A stretch of DNA of 64,000 bases from Gemmatirosa kalamazoonensis (GTDB lineage: Bacteria; Gemmatimonadota; Gemmatimonadetes; Gemmatimonadales; Gemmatimonadaceae). The DNA is taken from positions 372,001-436,000 of the forward strand of contig NZ_CP007130.1 in assembly GCF_000522985.1 (NCBI RefSeq). The letters run 5' to 3'. Within the stretch, counting starts at the first letter, position 1, and the number at the start of each line of letters is the position of its first letter. The position numbers were made by a program, and so were the translations under genes. This document shows, in pieces, positions 17,299-24,742 of the stretch. The notes below the pieces were generated by a model that was given only the letters and a program-made list of their open reading frames with translations, searched no databases and was not told the origin of the DNA.

Positions 17299-17550
17299 TC
17301 AGTGGTGGTTCGCCGGGTCGTCCGCGGCGCCGCCGTGGCCGCCCCGGTCGTCGTTCGGCTGCGCCTCGCCCTTGCCGCCCTTGTCGTCGCGGGGCTGCGC
17401 GTGGCCGCGGCGGTCGTCGTTAGGCTCGATCTGGCCGCGGCGCGCGGAGATCGCCGAGGGCGCGAGCGCGGTGGGCTCGGTCGTGCCGCGGTCGCAGGCG
17501 GCGAGGGCGACGAGCGAGAGGACGGCGGCGGAGATGCGGAGCGTCGACAT
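17299..17550 (-). CDS. Small repeat-containing lipoprotein
   Basis: An 83-residue protein from the ATG at 17548-17550, with GAGG eight bases upstream. It has a lipoprotein signal ([17 protein letters not shown]), with Cys as first mature residue. The mature chain carries three similar units of about eleven residues, [23 protein letters not shown] and [10 protein letters not shown], and ends PANHH. The His/Asp-rich units suggest metal binding or simply a charged extracellular spacer; this is inference. The dispersed motif encodes the first Pro-Asn. The adjacent cupredoxin remnant points to a former copper-protein context. Confidence 0.78.
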   Translation of the reverse strand: MSTLRISAAVLSLVALAACDRGTTEPTALAPSAISARRGQIEPNDDRRGHAQPRDDKGGKGEAQPNDDRGGHGGAADDPANHH

Positions 17551-17907
17551 GGTGATTGCCTCAAGCTGGAAGTGGAATGTGCCGAGCCTTCGGAACGCGA
17601 GCCCCTCCAGGGCACACGGCACGCCCGTGCCGCGTCGCCGTGTGCACGGGCCCCAACTCCTTGTGAGGCTTGCGCTTACGGATCCGCGATCGGGTGCGTG
17701 GCGCGACGGGCCGTCGTGTCGAAACGTGGCAGCTGCCTAACGAATCGTGACAGGCGCGGCATGACCGCGCCGAGACGTGGTGGCCGCCGCACCGCGAGCC
17801 GTGACGCGCACGATTCGCGGCTCGTCCTCGCGCAGGGTGTTCGACACGGCCGGGCGCTCTGCACACCGCGCCGCGAGGCCATCATCGTCAGCGCCGTTCG
17901 CCCGCCC
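17551..17907. other. Intergenic region between the lipoprotein and the hybrid kinase (357 bp)
   Basis: No gene is visible. The stretch must hold divergent promoters for the leftward lipoprotein gene and the rightward kinase gene. It contains one dispersed motif copy (17735-17742), a 7-bp GC hairpin (17753-17771) and GCTTGCGCTTAC near 17670-17681. No convincing sigma-70 box pair was found. Confidence 0.6.
17753..17771. other. Short GC hairpin
   Basis: GGCGCGG (17753-17759) and CCGCGCC (17765-17771) are perfect inverted repeats around the loop CATGA. It sits 11 bases after a dispersed motif copy in the intergenic region; it may be an operator or a leader hairpin of the kinase gene. No T-run follows on either strand. 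Confidence 0.4.
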
Positions 17908-20900
17908 ATGTCCTCCCCCTCCCTCCGGTACGCCGCCGGCGTCGCGCCGTCGCGCGACGCAGAGCTCGACGAGCTCCGCGCGCTGATCGGCCTCACGAAC
18001 GACATCGTCCACGTCTACGACGCGGACGGGCACTACCGGAAGGTGTTCGAGACGCCCACGCAGCGGCTGATCCGCCCCGCCGTCGAGCTGCTCGGCCGCA
18101 CCGTCGCCGAGATCCTGCCGGCGGAGCAGCAGCGCTACGTGCGCGACCGGCTCCGCGAGGCGCTCGCCACGCAGCAGCCGGTGCCGGTGGAGTACGAGCT
18201 GCGCGTCGGTGCGGGAACGATGTGGCTGCGCGGCGTCGCGTCGCCCATCTCGACGGACGCGGTGCTGTGGGTCGCGCGCGACGTCACGGAGCGCAAGCGC
18301 GCCGAGGACCGGCTGCGGCGCCGCGAGCAGCAGCTCGCCGAGGCACAGCAGATCGCGCATCTCGGCAGCTGGGAGCACGACCTCGGCACGTACACGCTCA
18401 CGTGGTCCGACGAGACGTACCGCATCCTCGGCGTGGCGCCGCAGTGGTTCGTCCCGACGCTCCGCTCGTTCATGGCGCGCGTGCACCCGGACGACCGCGC
18501 GCGCGTGCGCCGCGGCATGGTGGAGGCGCGCAGGCGTACCGACGGCGTGTCGGTCGAGCATCGCGTCGTGCGGCCCGACGGGCAGGTGCGCGTCGTGCTC
18601 GCGCAGAGCCGACTCGAGCACGAGGACGGCCGCCCCGTGCGCGTCGTCGGTACGCTGCACGACATCACCGAGCGCACGGCGAGCCGCGACGCGCTCCGCG
18701 AGCAGCAGGAGTTCCTGCGGCAGGTGATCGACACGATCCCCAACCTCGTCTTCGCCAAGCATCGCGACGGCCGGTTCACGCTCGTGAACAAGGCGACCGC
18801 CGACGCGTACGGCGTCACGCCCGAGGAGCTGCTCGGCAAGACCGACGCGGACGTGAACGCCGACGCGGCGGAGGTCGAGCATTTCCGGCGCGACGATCTC
18901 GCGGTGATGGACAGCCTCACGGAGCGCTTCATCGCCGAGGAGCCGGTGACCGATCCGTCCGGGCGCACGCGCTGGCTGCAGACGGTGAAGCGACCGATCG
19001 TGAGCGCGGACGGCCGCGCCGATCAGCTGCTCGGCGTCTCCACCGACATCACGCAGCGCAAGCACGCGGAGGCGACGCTCGCGCAGTTCGCGGCGATCGT
19101 CGCGTCGTCCACGTACGCCATCGTCAGCACCGACGCCGCAGGGACGATCCTGAGCTGGAACCCGGGCGCCGAGCGGCTGTTCGGGTATACGGACGAGGAG
19201 ATCATCGGCCGGTCCGTGGCGGTGCTGCGTCCGGTGGCGGAGCGTGCCGGGCTCGCCGAGCGCCTCGACCGGATGCGTCTCGAGGCACCGGTGTACCAGC
19301 GCGAGGAGGTCCGCATCCGCAAGGACGGCGCGCCGGTGGACGTGGCCGTCAGCCGCGCGCCGATCCGCGACGAGGCCGGCCGGTTCGTCGGTGTGTCGGC
19401 CATCTACCACGACATCACCGAGCGCCTCACCGCCGAGCAGCGGCTGCTGGCCGCGCGCGAGGCGGCCGAGGCGGCGAGCGCGGCGAAGAGCGAGTTCCTC
19501 GCCAACATGAGCCATGAGATCCGCACGCCGATGAACGGCGTGTTGGGCATGCTCGAGCTCGCGCTCGACGTCGCGGCCTCGCCGGAGCAGCGCGACTACC
19601 TCGGCGTGGCGAGAGCGTCGGCCGAGTCGCTCCTCGACATCATCAACGACATCCTCGACTTCTCGAAGATCGAGGCCGGGAAGCTGGAGCTCGACGTCGC
19701 CCCGTTCCGACTCGGCGAGGCGGTGGCCGACACCGTCGTCGCGCTCGCGGTGCAGGCGCACGAGAAGGGACTCGAGCTCACCGTCGACGTCGCGCCCGAC
19801 GTGCCGGTCACCGTCACCGGCGACGTCGGCCGTCTGCGGCAGATCGTCGTGAACCTCGTCGGCAACGCCATCAAGTTCACGCACGAGGGCGAGGTCTCGG
19901 TCCGCGTCGCGCTCCTCGCGGAGACGACGCGCGACGTCACGGTGCAGCTCTCGGTGTCGGACACCGGCATCGGCATCGCCGCCGAGCAGCAGCGCGCCGT
20001 GTTCGAGGCGTTCGCGCAGGCCGACGCGTCGACCACGCGCGAGTACGGCGGCACGGGGCTCGGGCTCGCGATCACCGAGCGCATCGCCGCGCTGATGGGC
20101 GGCCGCGTGCGCGTGGAGAGCGAGCCGGGACGCGGCAGCACGTTCCACGTCACCATGACGTTAGGCAGGGGCGACCGCGACACCGCGGAGCACGCGGCGC
20201 TCGCGCCCGCGGAGCTGGCGGAGCTCGCCGTGCTGGTCGTCGACGACAACGCCACGAACCGCCACATCCTCGAGCGCACCGTCGCCGGCTGGGGCATGCG
20301 CCCGACGGCCGTCGCGGACGCGACGAGCGCGCTCGCCGCGCTCGAGGACGGCGTCGCGCGCGGCGCGCCGTTCGACGTGATCCTGCTCGACGCGCAGATG
20401 CCCGACGTGGACGGCTTCGCGCTGGCCGAGCGCGTGCGCGAGAATCCGCGCCTGACCGGCGCGACGATCATGATGCTCAGCTCCGCGCAGCAGCGCGACG
20501 CCGCCGCGCGGTGCCGCGCGCTCGGCATCGCGCGCTACCTCGTGAAGCCCGTCGTGCGCGCATCGCTGCTCGACGCGCTGGTGGCGAGCCTCGGTGGACG
20601 CCAGGCGCCGACCGCCGGGCCGCCGCGCGGGCCGTCGCCCACGGGCGTGCCCCCGCGCGAGGCGGCGCACGCGGAACGGCCGCTCCGCGTGCTGCTCGCC
20701 GAGGACAACCCGGTGAACCAGCGGCTGGCGACGGTGGTGCTGCAGCAGCGCGGGCACGCGGTGACCGCGGTGCCTAACGGACGCCTCGCCGTCGAGGCGT
20801 GGCAGCGCGCGAGCGAGTCCACGCCGTTCGACGTGGTGCTCATGGACGTGCAGATGCCCGAGATGGGCGGCTTCGACGCGACGGCGGAGATCCGACGGCG

Positions 20901-21441
20901 CGAGGCCGAGCGCCGCGACGCGGGACGCGGCGGGACGCGCACCCCGATCGTCGCGCTCACCGCGCGCGCGATGAAGGGCGATCGCGAGGCGTGCCTCGCC
21001 GCGGGGATGGACGCGTACCTCTCCAAGCCGCTGCGCTCGCACGAGCTGCTCGCGGTGCTCGACGCGGTGCGGCCGGTGCGCGACGATGAGCCGGCCGTCG
21101 ACCGCGTGGCGCTGCTCGCCACGGTCGGCGGCAATCGCGTGCTGCTCGTGGAGCTGGTGGACCTCTTCCTCGAGCAGTCGCCGTCGCTCATGGCGCTCAT
21201 CGACGCTGCGATCGCCGACGGCAGCGCCGACGCCCTCCGACGCGCGGCACACACGCTCAAGGGCTCGCTCATCACGTTCGCGGCGCAGCGCGCCGTGGCC
21301 GCCGCGCGCGCACTCGAGCTCCTCGGCGACGGCGATCTCGCCGATCCGCGGGTCCGCGCCGAGGCGAGCGCGGCGCGTGCGGTGCTGGCCGCCGAGATCG
21401 AGCGGGTGCGGGAGCGGCTCGTCGCGGAGGCGCGCGCATGA
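17908..21441 (+). CDS. Hybrid sensor histidine kinase (4 PAS, HisKA, HATPase, 2 receiver, HPt)
   Basis: A 1177-residue cytoplasmic phosphorelay protein without membrane segments. Four PAS domains lie at about 20-133, 146-261, 275-391 and 394-512, each closed by a D[VI]T-[EQ]-R linker. They are followed by the dimerisation/phosphoacceptor helix [16 protein letters not shown] (His536) and an ATPase domain with N (NLVGNAIKF), G1 (SDTGIGI) and G2 (GGTGLGL) boxes. Two receivers follow with Asp828 (LLDAQMPD) and Asp980 (LMDVQMPE), and a C-terminal HPt with His1115 (AAHTLKGS). The ATG at 17908 is used because upstream sequence in frame is not protein-like. The stop overlaps the ATG of a GGDEF response regulator, the likely phosphorelay partner. 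Confidence 0.95.
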   Translation: MSSPSLRYAAGVAPSRDAELDELRALIGLTNDIVHVYDADGHYRKVFETPTQRLIRPAVELLGRTVAEILPAEQQRYVRDRLREALATQQPVPVEYELRVGAGTMWLRGVASPISTDAVLWVARDVTERKRAEDRLRRREQQLAEAQQIAHLGSWEHDLGTYTLTWSDETYRILGVAPQWFVPTLRSFMARVHPDDRARVRRGMVEARRRTDGVSVEHRVVRPDGQVRVVLAQSRLEHEDGRPVRVVGTLHDITERTASRDALREQQEFLRQVIDTIPNLVFAKHRDGRFTLVNKATADAYGVTPEELLGKTDADVNADAAEVEHFRRDDLAVMDSLTERFIAEEPVTDPSGRTRWLQTVKRPIVSADGRADQLLGVSTDITQRKHAEATLAQFAAIVASSTYAIVSTDAAGTILSWNPGAERLFGYTDEEIIGRSVAVLRPVAERAGLAERLDRMRLEAPVYQREEVRIRKDGAPVDVAVSRAPIRDEAGRFVGVSAIYHDITERLTAEQRLLAAREAAEAASAAKSEFLANMSHEIRTPMNGVLGMLELALDVAASPEQRDYLGVARASAESLLDIINDILDFSKIEAGKLELDVAPFRLGEAVADTVVALAVQAHEKGLELTVDVAPDVPVTVTGDVGRLRQIVVNLVGNAIKFTHEGEVSVRVALLAETTRDVTVQLSVSDTGIGIAAEQQRAVFEAFAQADASTTREYGGTGLGLAITERIAALMGGRVRVESEPGRGSTFHVTMTLGRGDRDTAEHAALAPAELAELAVLVVDDNATNRHILERTVAGWGMRPTAVADATSALAALEDGVARGAPFDVILLDAQMPDVDGFALAERVRENPRLTGATIMMLSSAQQRDAAARCRALGIARYLVKPVVRASLLDALVASLGGRQAPTAGPPRGPSPTGVPPREAAHAERPLRVLLAEDNPVNQRLATVVLQQRGHAVTAVPNGRLAVEAWQRASESTPFDVVLMDVQMPEMGGFDATAEIRRREAERRDAGRGGTRTPIVALTARAMKGDREACLAAGMDAYLSKPLRSHELLAVLDAVRPVRDDEPAVDRVALLATVGGNRVLLVELVDLFLEQSPSLMALIDAAIADGSADALRRAAHTLKGSLITFAAQRAVAAARALELLGDGDLADPRVRAEASAARAVLAAEIERVRERLVAEARA

Positions 21442-22352
21442 ACGCGCTCTCCATCCTGCTCGTCGAGGACAACCCGATCCACGCGCGACTGGCGCGTGCC
21501 GCGGTGGAGACGGCCGACCAGTCGTGGCGGCTGACGTGCGTGACGACGCTCGGCGCCGCGTGCGCGATGCCCGCGCCGCCGGATCTCGTGCTGCTCGACC
21601 TCACGCTCCCCGACAGCAGCGGGCTCGAGACGCTCGCCCGCGTGCGCGAGCGGTTCGGCGGCACGCCGGTGGTCCTGCTCACGGCGTCCGACGACCGCGC
21701 GATCGAGGAGCAGGCGCTCGCGGCCGGCGCCCAGGACTTTCTCGGCAAGGACGAGCTGACGCCGCGCACGCTGCGGCGCGCGATCCGATACGCCGTCGAG
21801 CGGCACCGCGTGCAGCAGGAGCTGCTGCAGCTGTCGACGCGCGACGAGCTGACGGAGCTCTACAACCGGCGTGGATTCTTCGCCGCGGCCGAGCGGCTCA
21901 CGTGCACCGCGGAGCGCCGACAGAGCGGCGCGGACCGGTCGTTCGTCGTCGTCTACGCCGACATGGACGGGCTGAAGGAGATCAACGACACGTTCGGGCA
22001 CGCGGCCGGCGATCAGGCCATCCAGGAGGCGGCGTGGGTGCTGCGCCACGCGTTCCGCGCCGCGGACGTCATCGCGCGCCTCGGCGGCGACGAGTTCGCC
22101 GTGCTCGTGGCCGACGCGGGACCGGAGTGCATCCCGATCCTGCTCGACCGCCTCGCCACCGCGCAGGCGCGGAAGAACGGCGAGGCCGGCCGCCGCTTCC
22201 GCATCTCGCTGAGCGTCGGCGCGGCGTCCGCCGCCACGTCGACCGACGCGTCGCTCGACACCCTGCTCGCGGAGGCCGACGCGGCCGCGTATCTGCGCAA
22301 GTCGGAGCGGCGCCGGTCGGTCATCCGCGCCGCGACGGGCACCGCCGCCTAA
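21438..22352 (+). CDS. Response regulator with GGDEF diguanylate cyclase domain
   Basis: A 304-residue protein: receiver domain 1-120 with phosphoacceptor Asp54 (LLDLTLPDS) and Lys104 (GKDE), then a GGDEF domain with intact LGGDEF at 215-220. The inhibitory I-site RxxD is present as RAAD (207-210), exactly five residues upstream of GGDEF, so product inhibition by cyclic-di-GMP is expected. The start overlaps the stop of the hybrid kinase (ATGA), making translational coupling and phosphotransfer from that kinase likely. The stop codon TAA is itself supplied by a copy of the dispersed motif (GCC TAA CG). Confidence 0.95.
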   Translation: MNALSILLVEDNPIHARLARAAVETADQSWRLTCVTTLGAACAMPAPPDLVLLDLTLPDSSGLETLARVRERFGGTPVVLLTASDDRAIEEQALAAGAQDFLGKDELTPRTLRRAIRYAVERHRVQQELLQLSTRDELTELYNRRGFFAAAERLTCTAERRQSGADRSFVVVYADMDGLKEINDTFGHAAGDQAIQEAAWVLRHAFRAADVIARLGGDEFAVLVADAGPECIPILLDRLATAQARKNGEAGRRFRISLSVGAASAATSTDASLDTLLAEADAAAYLRKSERRRSVIRAATGTAA

Positions 22353-22358
22353 CGGGTC

Positions 22359-23075
22359 TCAGCGCCAGACCGACGACGCCGAGGCCGCGGCCATCGCGTG
22401 CCATCGCCGCTCGTCGACGCCACGCACGAGCAGCCAGCCGATCGTCACCGCGCAGCCGAGCAGCGCGACGAGCGCGATCGGCACGAACAGACTGCCCCCG
22501 AGAGGCGGGTAGATGAACGCGAGCCAGCCCGCTCCGCCGACGAGGCCGAGCACACCGAGCGCGCGCGGCAGGAAAGTCGATCGCAGCATGAGCCAGCCGG
22601 TCAGCATCGTGGAGAGGCCGAGGAAGATGCAGGCCATGCCCGCACCCTGGCTGTTGATGCGAATCAGCAGGTACGCGATCGTCTCGAGCTGCTTCTGGCT
22701 GAACGCGGCGAGATACGACGAGCCGCCGAGCACGAACAGCGGCGCGTAGAAGAACAGGCGCGACAGGATCTTGATGCCGCTGCCGACGTAGCCGAACGCG
22801 GCCGCCATCCTCGCCAGGCCGCGGTCGACGGGCTTCAGCAGCTCGTACATGACCGCCGTCGTCGCCGTCTGACACGCCATCTCGAGCATGAAGATGGTGA
22901 ACGCCGCGCGAACGACGGACGGATTCGCGACGATGTTGCGCGCGGTGGCGGCCGCATCGCCCGTGACGACGAGCCGGTCGGCGAGCACGCCCTGCGCGAC
23001 GACGCCGCCGACGATCGTGGCGAGGAACAGCGCGCCGCTCCACCGGGCCATGGTTCTTGGCGACATGTCGGTCAT
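22359..23075 (-). CDS. DUF4386 family membrane protein
   Basis: A 238-residue protein with about six hydrophobic segments (WSGALFLATIVGGVVAQGVL, IFMLEMACQTATTAVMYELL, LFFYAPLFVLGGSSYLAAF, GMACIFLGLSTMLTGWLML, ALGVLGLVGGAGWLAFIY, LFVPIALVALLGCAVTIGWL). The opening MSPRTMARWSGALFLATIVGG and the region around KPVDRGLARMAAAFGYVG match DUF4386. Function is unknown. It overlaps the XRE regulator gene by ATGA and is the last gene of a three-gene operon. Confidence 0.85.
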   Translation of the reverse strand: MTDMSPRTMARWSGALFLATIVGGVVAQGVLADRLVVTGDAAATARNIVANPSVVRAAFTIFMLEMACQTATTAVMYELLKPVDRGLARMAAAFGYVGSGIKILSRLFFYAPLFVLGGSSYLAAFSQKQLETIAYLLIRINSQGAGMACIFLGLSTMLTGWLMLRSTFLPRALGVLGLVGGAGWLAFIYPPLGGSLFVPIALVALLGCAVTIGWLLVRGVDERRWHAMAAASASSVWR

Positions 23076-23275
23076 GGACGGAACTCCAGGAGGTCTCCCG
23101 GCTGGCAGTCGAGCGCCGCGCAGATCGCCTCCAGCGTGGAGAAGCGGATCGCGCGCGCCTTGCCGGTCTTCAGCACGGACAGGTTCGCGAGCGTGATGTC
23201 GACGCGCTCGGACAGCTCGGTGAGCGTCATGCGGCGCGCGTGCAGCAGGTCGTCGAGTCGCACGAGGATCGGCAT
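23072..23275 (-). CDS. XRE/YozG-type helix-turn-helix regulator
   Basis: A 67-residue single-domain regulator: MPILVRLDDLLHARRMTLTE, then the recognition region SERVDITLANLSVLKTGKAR and FSTLEAICAALDCQPGDLLEF. This compact Cro/C1-type form regularly accompanies DUF2975 genes, as here. It starts one base after the DUF2975 stop and overlaps the DUF4386 start. It probably binds the inverted repeat at 23840-23870 and represses its own operon. Confidence 0.92.
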   Translation of the reverse strand: MPILVRLDDLLHARRMTLTELSERVDITLANLSVLKTGKARAIRFSTLEAICAALDCQPGDLLEFRP

Positions 23276-23276
23276 G

Positions 23277-23801
23277 TCAGACCGTGCCCTCGAGATCGTC
23301 GCGCATCCGCGTGCCGTGCTCGAAGACGCGCGCGAGCACGAACAGCAGCAGCACGGTGACCCAGCGCGACACGTCGAAGCGCCACTTGATGTCGATCGGA
23401 AAGCTCGGCGACGATATCGACGTCGCGATCGACATCACGGCGACGTTCAGCAGCGTCAGGCCGAGGACCGACCACGCGATGCGCTGCAGCCGCGCGGCGT
23501 TCTCGACGACGAACGGATCGCCCGCGCGCACCGTGTCGACGATCGCGAGCAGTCGCGAGAGCACCACGTGCGTGAGCGGAACCGCCGCGATCCCGATCAG
23601 CATGATCCCGCGCATGCCGAGGAGGATGGCCGCCCCGCCGTCCGACAGGCGCCCGCCGAGCGCCGTCGTGAGCCAGCTCGGGGCGACGAGGCTCATGACG
23701 AACAGCGCGAGGATCAGGACGCCCGCCGCGAGGTTCAGCGCGATAAGCACGTGGAGCACTCGGCGCGACAGGGACAGGGCATCCGGGTACGGCAGGGTCA
23801 T
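23277..23801 (-). CDS. DUF2975 family membrane protein
   Basis: A 174-residue protein with four hydrophobic segments (VLHVLIALNLAAGVLILALF, MRGIMLIGIAAVPLTHVVL, WSVLGLTLLNVAVMSIATS, WVTVLLLFVLARVFEHGTRM) and the DUF2975 centre TVRAGDPFVVENAARLQRIA. GGAGG lies seven bases before the ATG at 23801, so that start is preferred over an upstream ATG at 23861 that would overlap the operator. It is the first gene of the DUF2975-XRE-DUF4386 operon. Confidence 0.9.
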   Translation of the reverse strand: MTLPYPDALSLSRRVLHVLIALNLAAGVLILALFVMSLVAPSWLTTALGGRLSDGGAAILLGMRGIMLIGIAAVPLTHVVLSRLLAIVDTVRAGDPFVVENAARLQRIAWSVLGLTLLNVAVMSIATSISSPSFPIDIKWRFDVSRWVTVLLLFVLARVFEHGTRMRDDLEGTV

Positions 23802-23839
23802 GACGCGTCCTCCGAAGGGCGACCAGGGCTGGACCATCT

Positions 23840-23870
23840 CGATTATCGATATGTACGGCATCGATAATCG
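23840..23870. promoter_or_regulatory. Operator-like inverted repeat upstream of the DUF2975/XRE operon
   Basis: Perfect 11-bp arms CGATTATCGAT (23840-23850) and ATCGATAATCG (23860-23870) flank nine bases. The element is strikingly AT-rich for this genome and lies 39-69 bases before the DUF2975 start codon, overlapping where a promoter would be (the minus strand reads TACATATCGATAATCG). It is the likely binding site of the operon's XRE regulator. Confidence 0.7.
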
Positions 23871-23897
23871 TGAGGTTTCAGGGCACGCCCCGGAAGC

Positions 23898-24638
23898 TCA
23901 CCAGACGCCGGGCACGAGCCGGTGCCGGACGCGCGCCGCGTACGCCGTATACCCGGGCAGCTCGCGGCGCAGCAGGCGCTCCTCGAGGACGAGCCGGACG
24001 ACGACCAGCGCCGTCGGGGCCACGGCGAGCGCCGCCGCGGTCCACGACCCGAGCCACAGCGCCTGGCCGACGAAGATCAGCGGGTCCGCGGCGTAGAACG
24101 GGTGCCGCACCACGCCGTACACGCCCGACGTCACGACTGCGTGCCGCTCGCGCTGCACCCGCACCTCGGCGACGGCGAACGCGTTCGCGCGCAGCGCGAG
24201 CCCCTTGATGACCCATCCCGCCGCGAACGCCGTGAGACCGACGACGGCGACGCCCGCCGGCACCGGAGCGAGCAGCCGCCACCGCGCGGCGTCCGCGGCG
24301 GCGACCGCCGGCAGGGCGAGGAACCCGAGCGCGAGGACGGCCGCGACGAGCAGGCGGTCGGCGCGCGGCTGGTCGCGATGGATCGGCAGCCGCGCGCGCT
24401 CGCGGAGCAGCGTCGGGTGCGCGAGGCGCACGGCGGCGACGCTCCACGCGCGCACGACGAGCATGACGGCGAGCAGCGTCCATGCGCGCGGCCACGCCAC
24501 GGTCCGCGCGCCTGCGCCGATGCACGCGCCGATGAGGACCGCGTCCGCCACGACGCGGGCGAGCGCCTTCGACGTCACCGGATGATCGGGCGCACGGAGT
24601 CCACGGCCTCCCGTTGCGAGATGATCCGCCTGCCTCAT
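23898..24638 (-). CDS. Isoprenylcysteine carboxyl methyltransferase-like membrane protein
   Basis: About 246 residues with five to six hydrophobic segments. The C-terminal half has the ICMT/phospholipid-methyltransferase pattern: VTSGVYGVVRHPFYAADPLI, then FVGQALWLGSWTAAAL and EERLLRRELPGYTAYAARVR. These enzymes transfer methyl from S-adenosylmethionine at the membrane; the bacterial substrates are mostly unknown. The start is uncertain: ATG at 24638 or GTG at 24578 (VTSKALARVV), neither with a good ribosome site. It is separated from the DUF2975 operon by the operator region. Confidence 0.82.
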   Translation of the reverse strand: MRQADHLATGGRGLRAPDHPVTSKALARVVADAVLIGACIGAGARTVAWPRAWTLLAVMLVVRAWSVAAVRLAHPTLLRERARLPIHRDQPRADRLLVAAVLALGFLALPAVAAADAARWRLLAPVPAGVAVVGLTAFAAGWVIKGLALRANAFAVAEVRVQRERHAVVTSGVYGVVRHPFYAADPLIFVGQALWLGSWTAAALAVAPTALVVVRLVLEERLLRRELPGYTAYAARVRHRLVPGVW

Positions 24639-24742
24639 CGTCGCAACCACGGACGGAGGTCCATGGTCACCGTATCGCGGCTTCCCCGAGCGGGGCTGGA
24701 TCAACTCGGCGGCGCTGCGGCTGCTTCCGTGAGCGCCCCGCG

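Noticed and set aside
17735-17771. Possible second attC at the motif copy GCCTAACGAATCG
   Set aside because: The beginning resembles an attC left half, but there is no matching right core within 60-150 bases; the nearby hairpin pairs only with itself.
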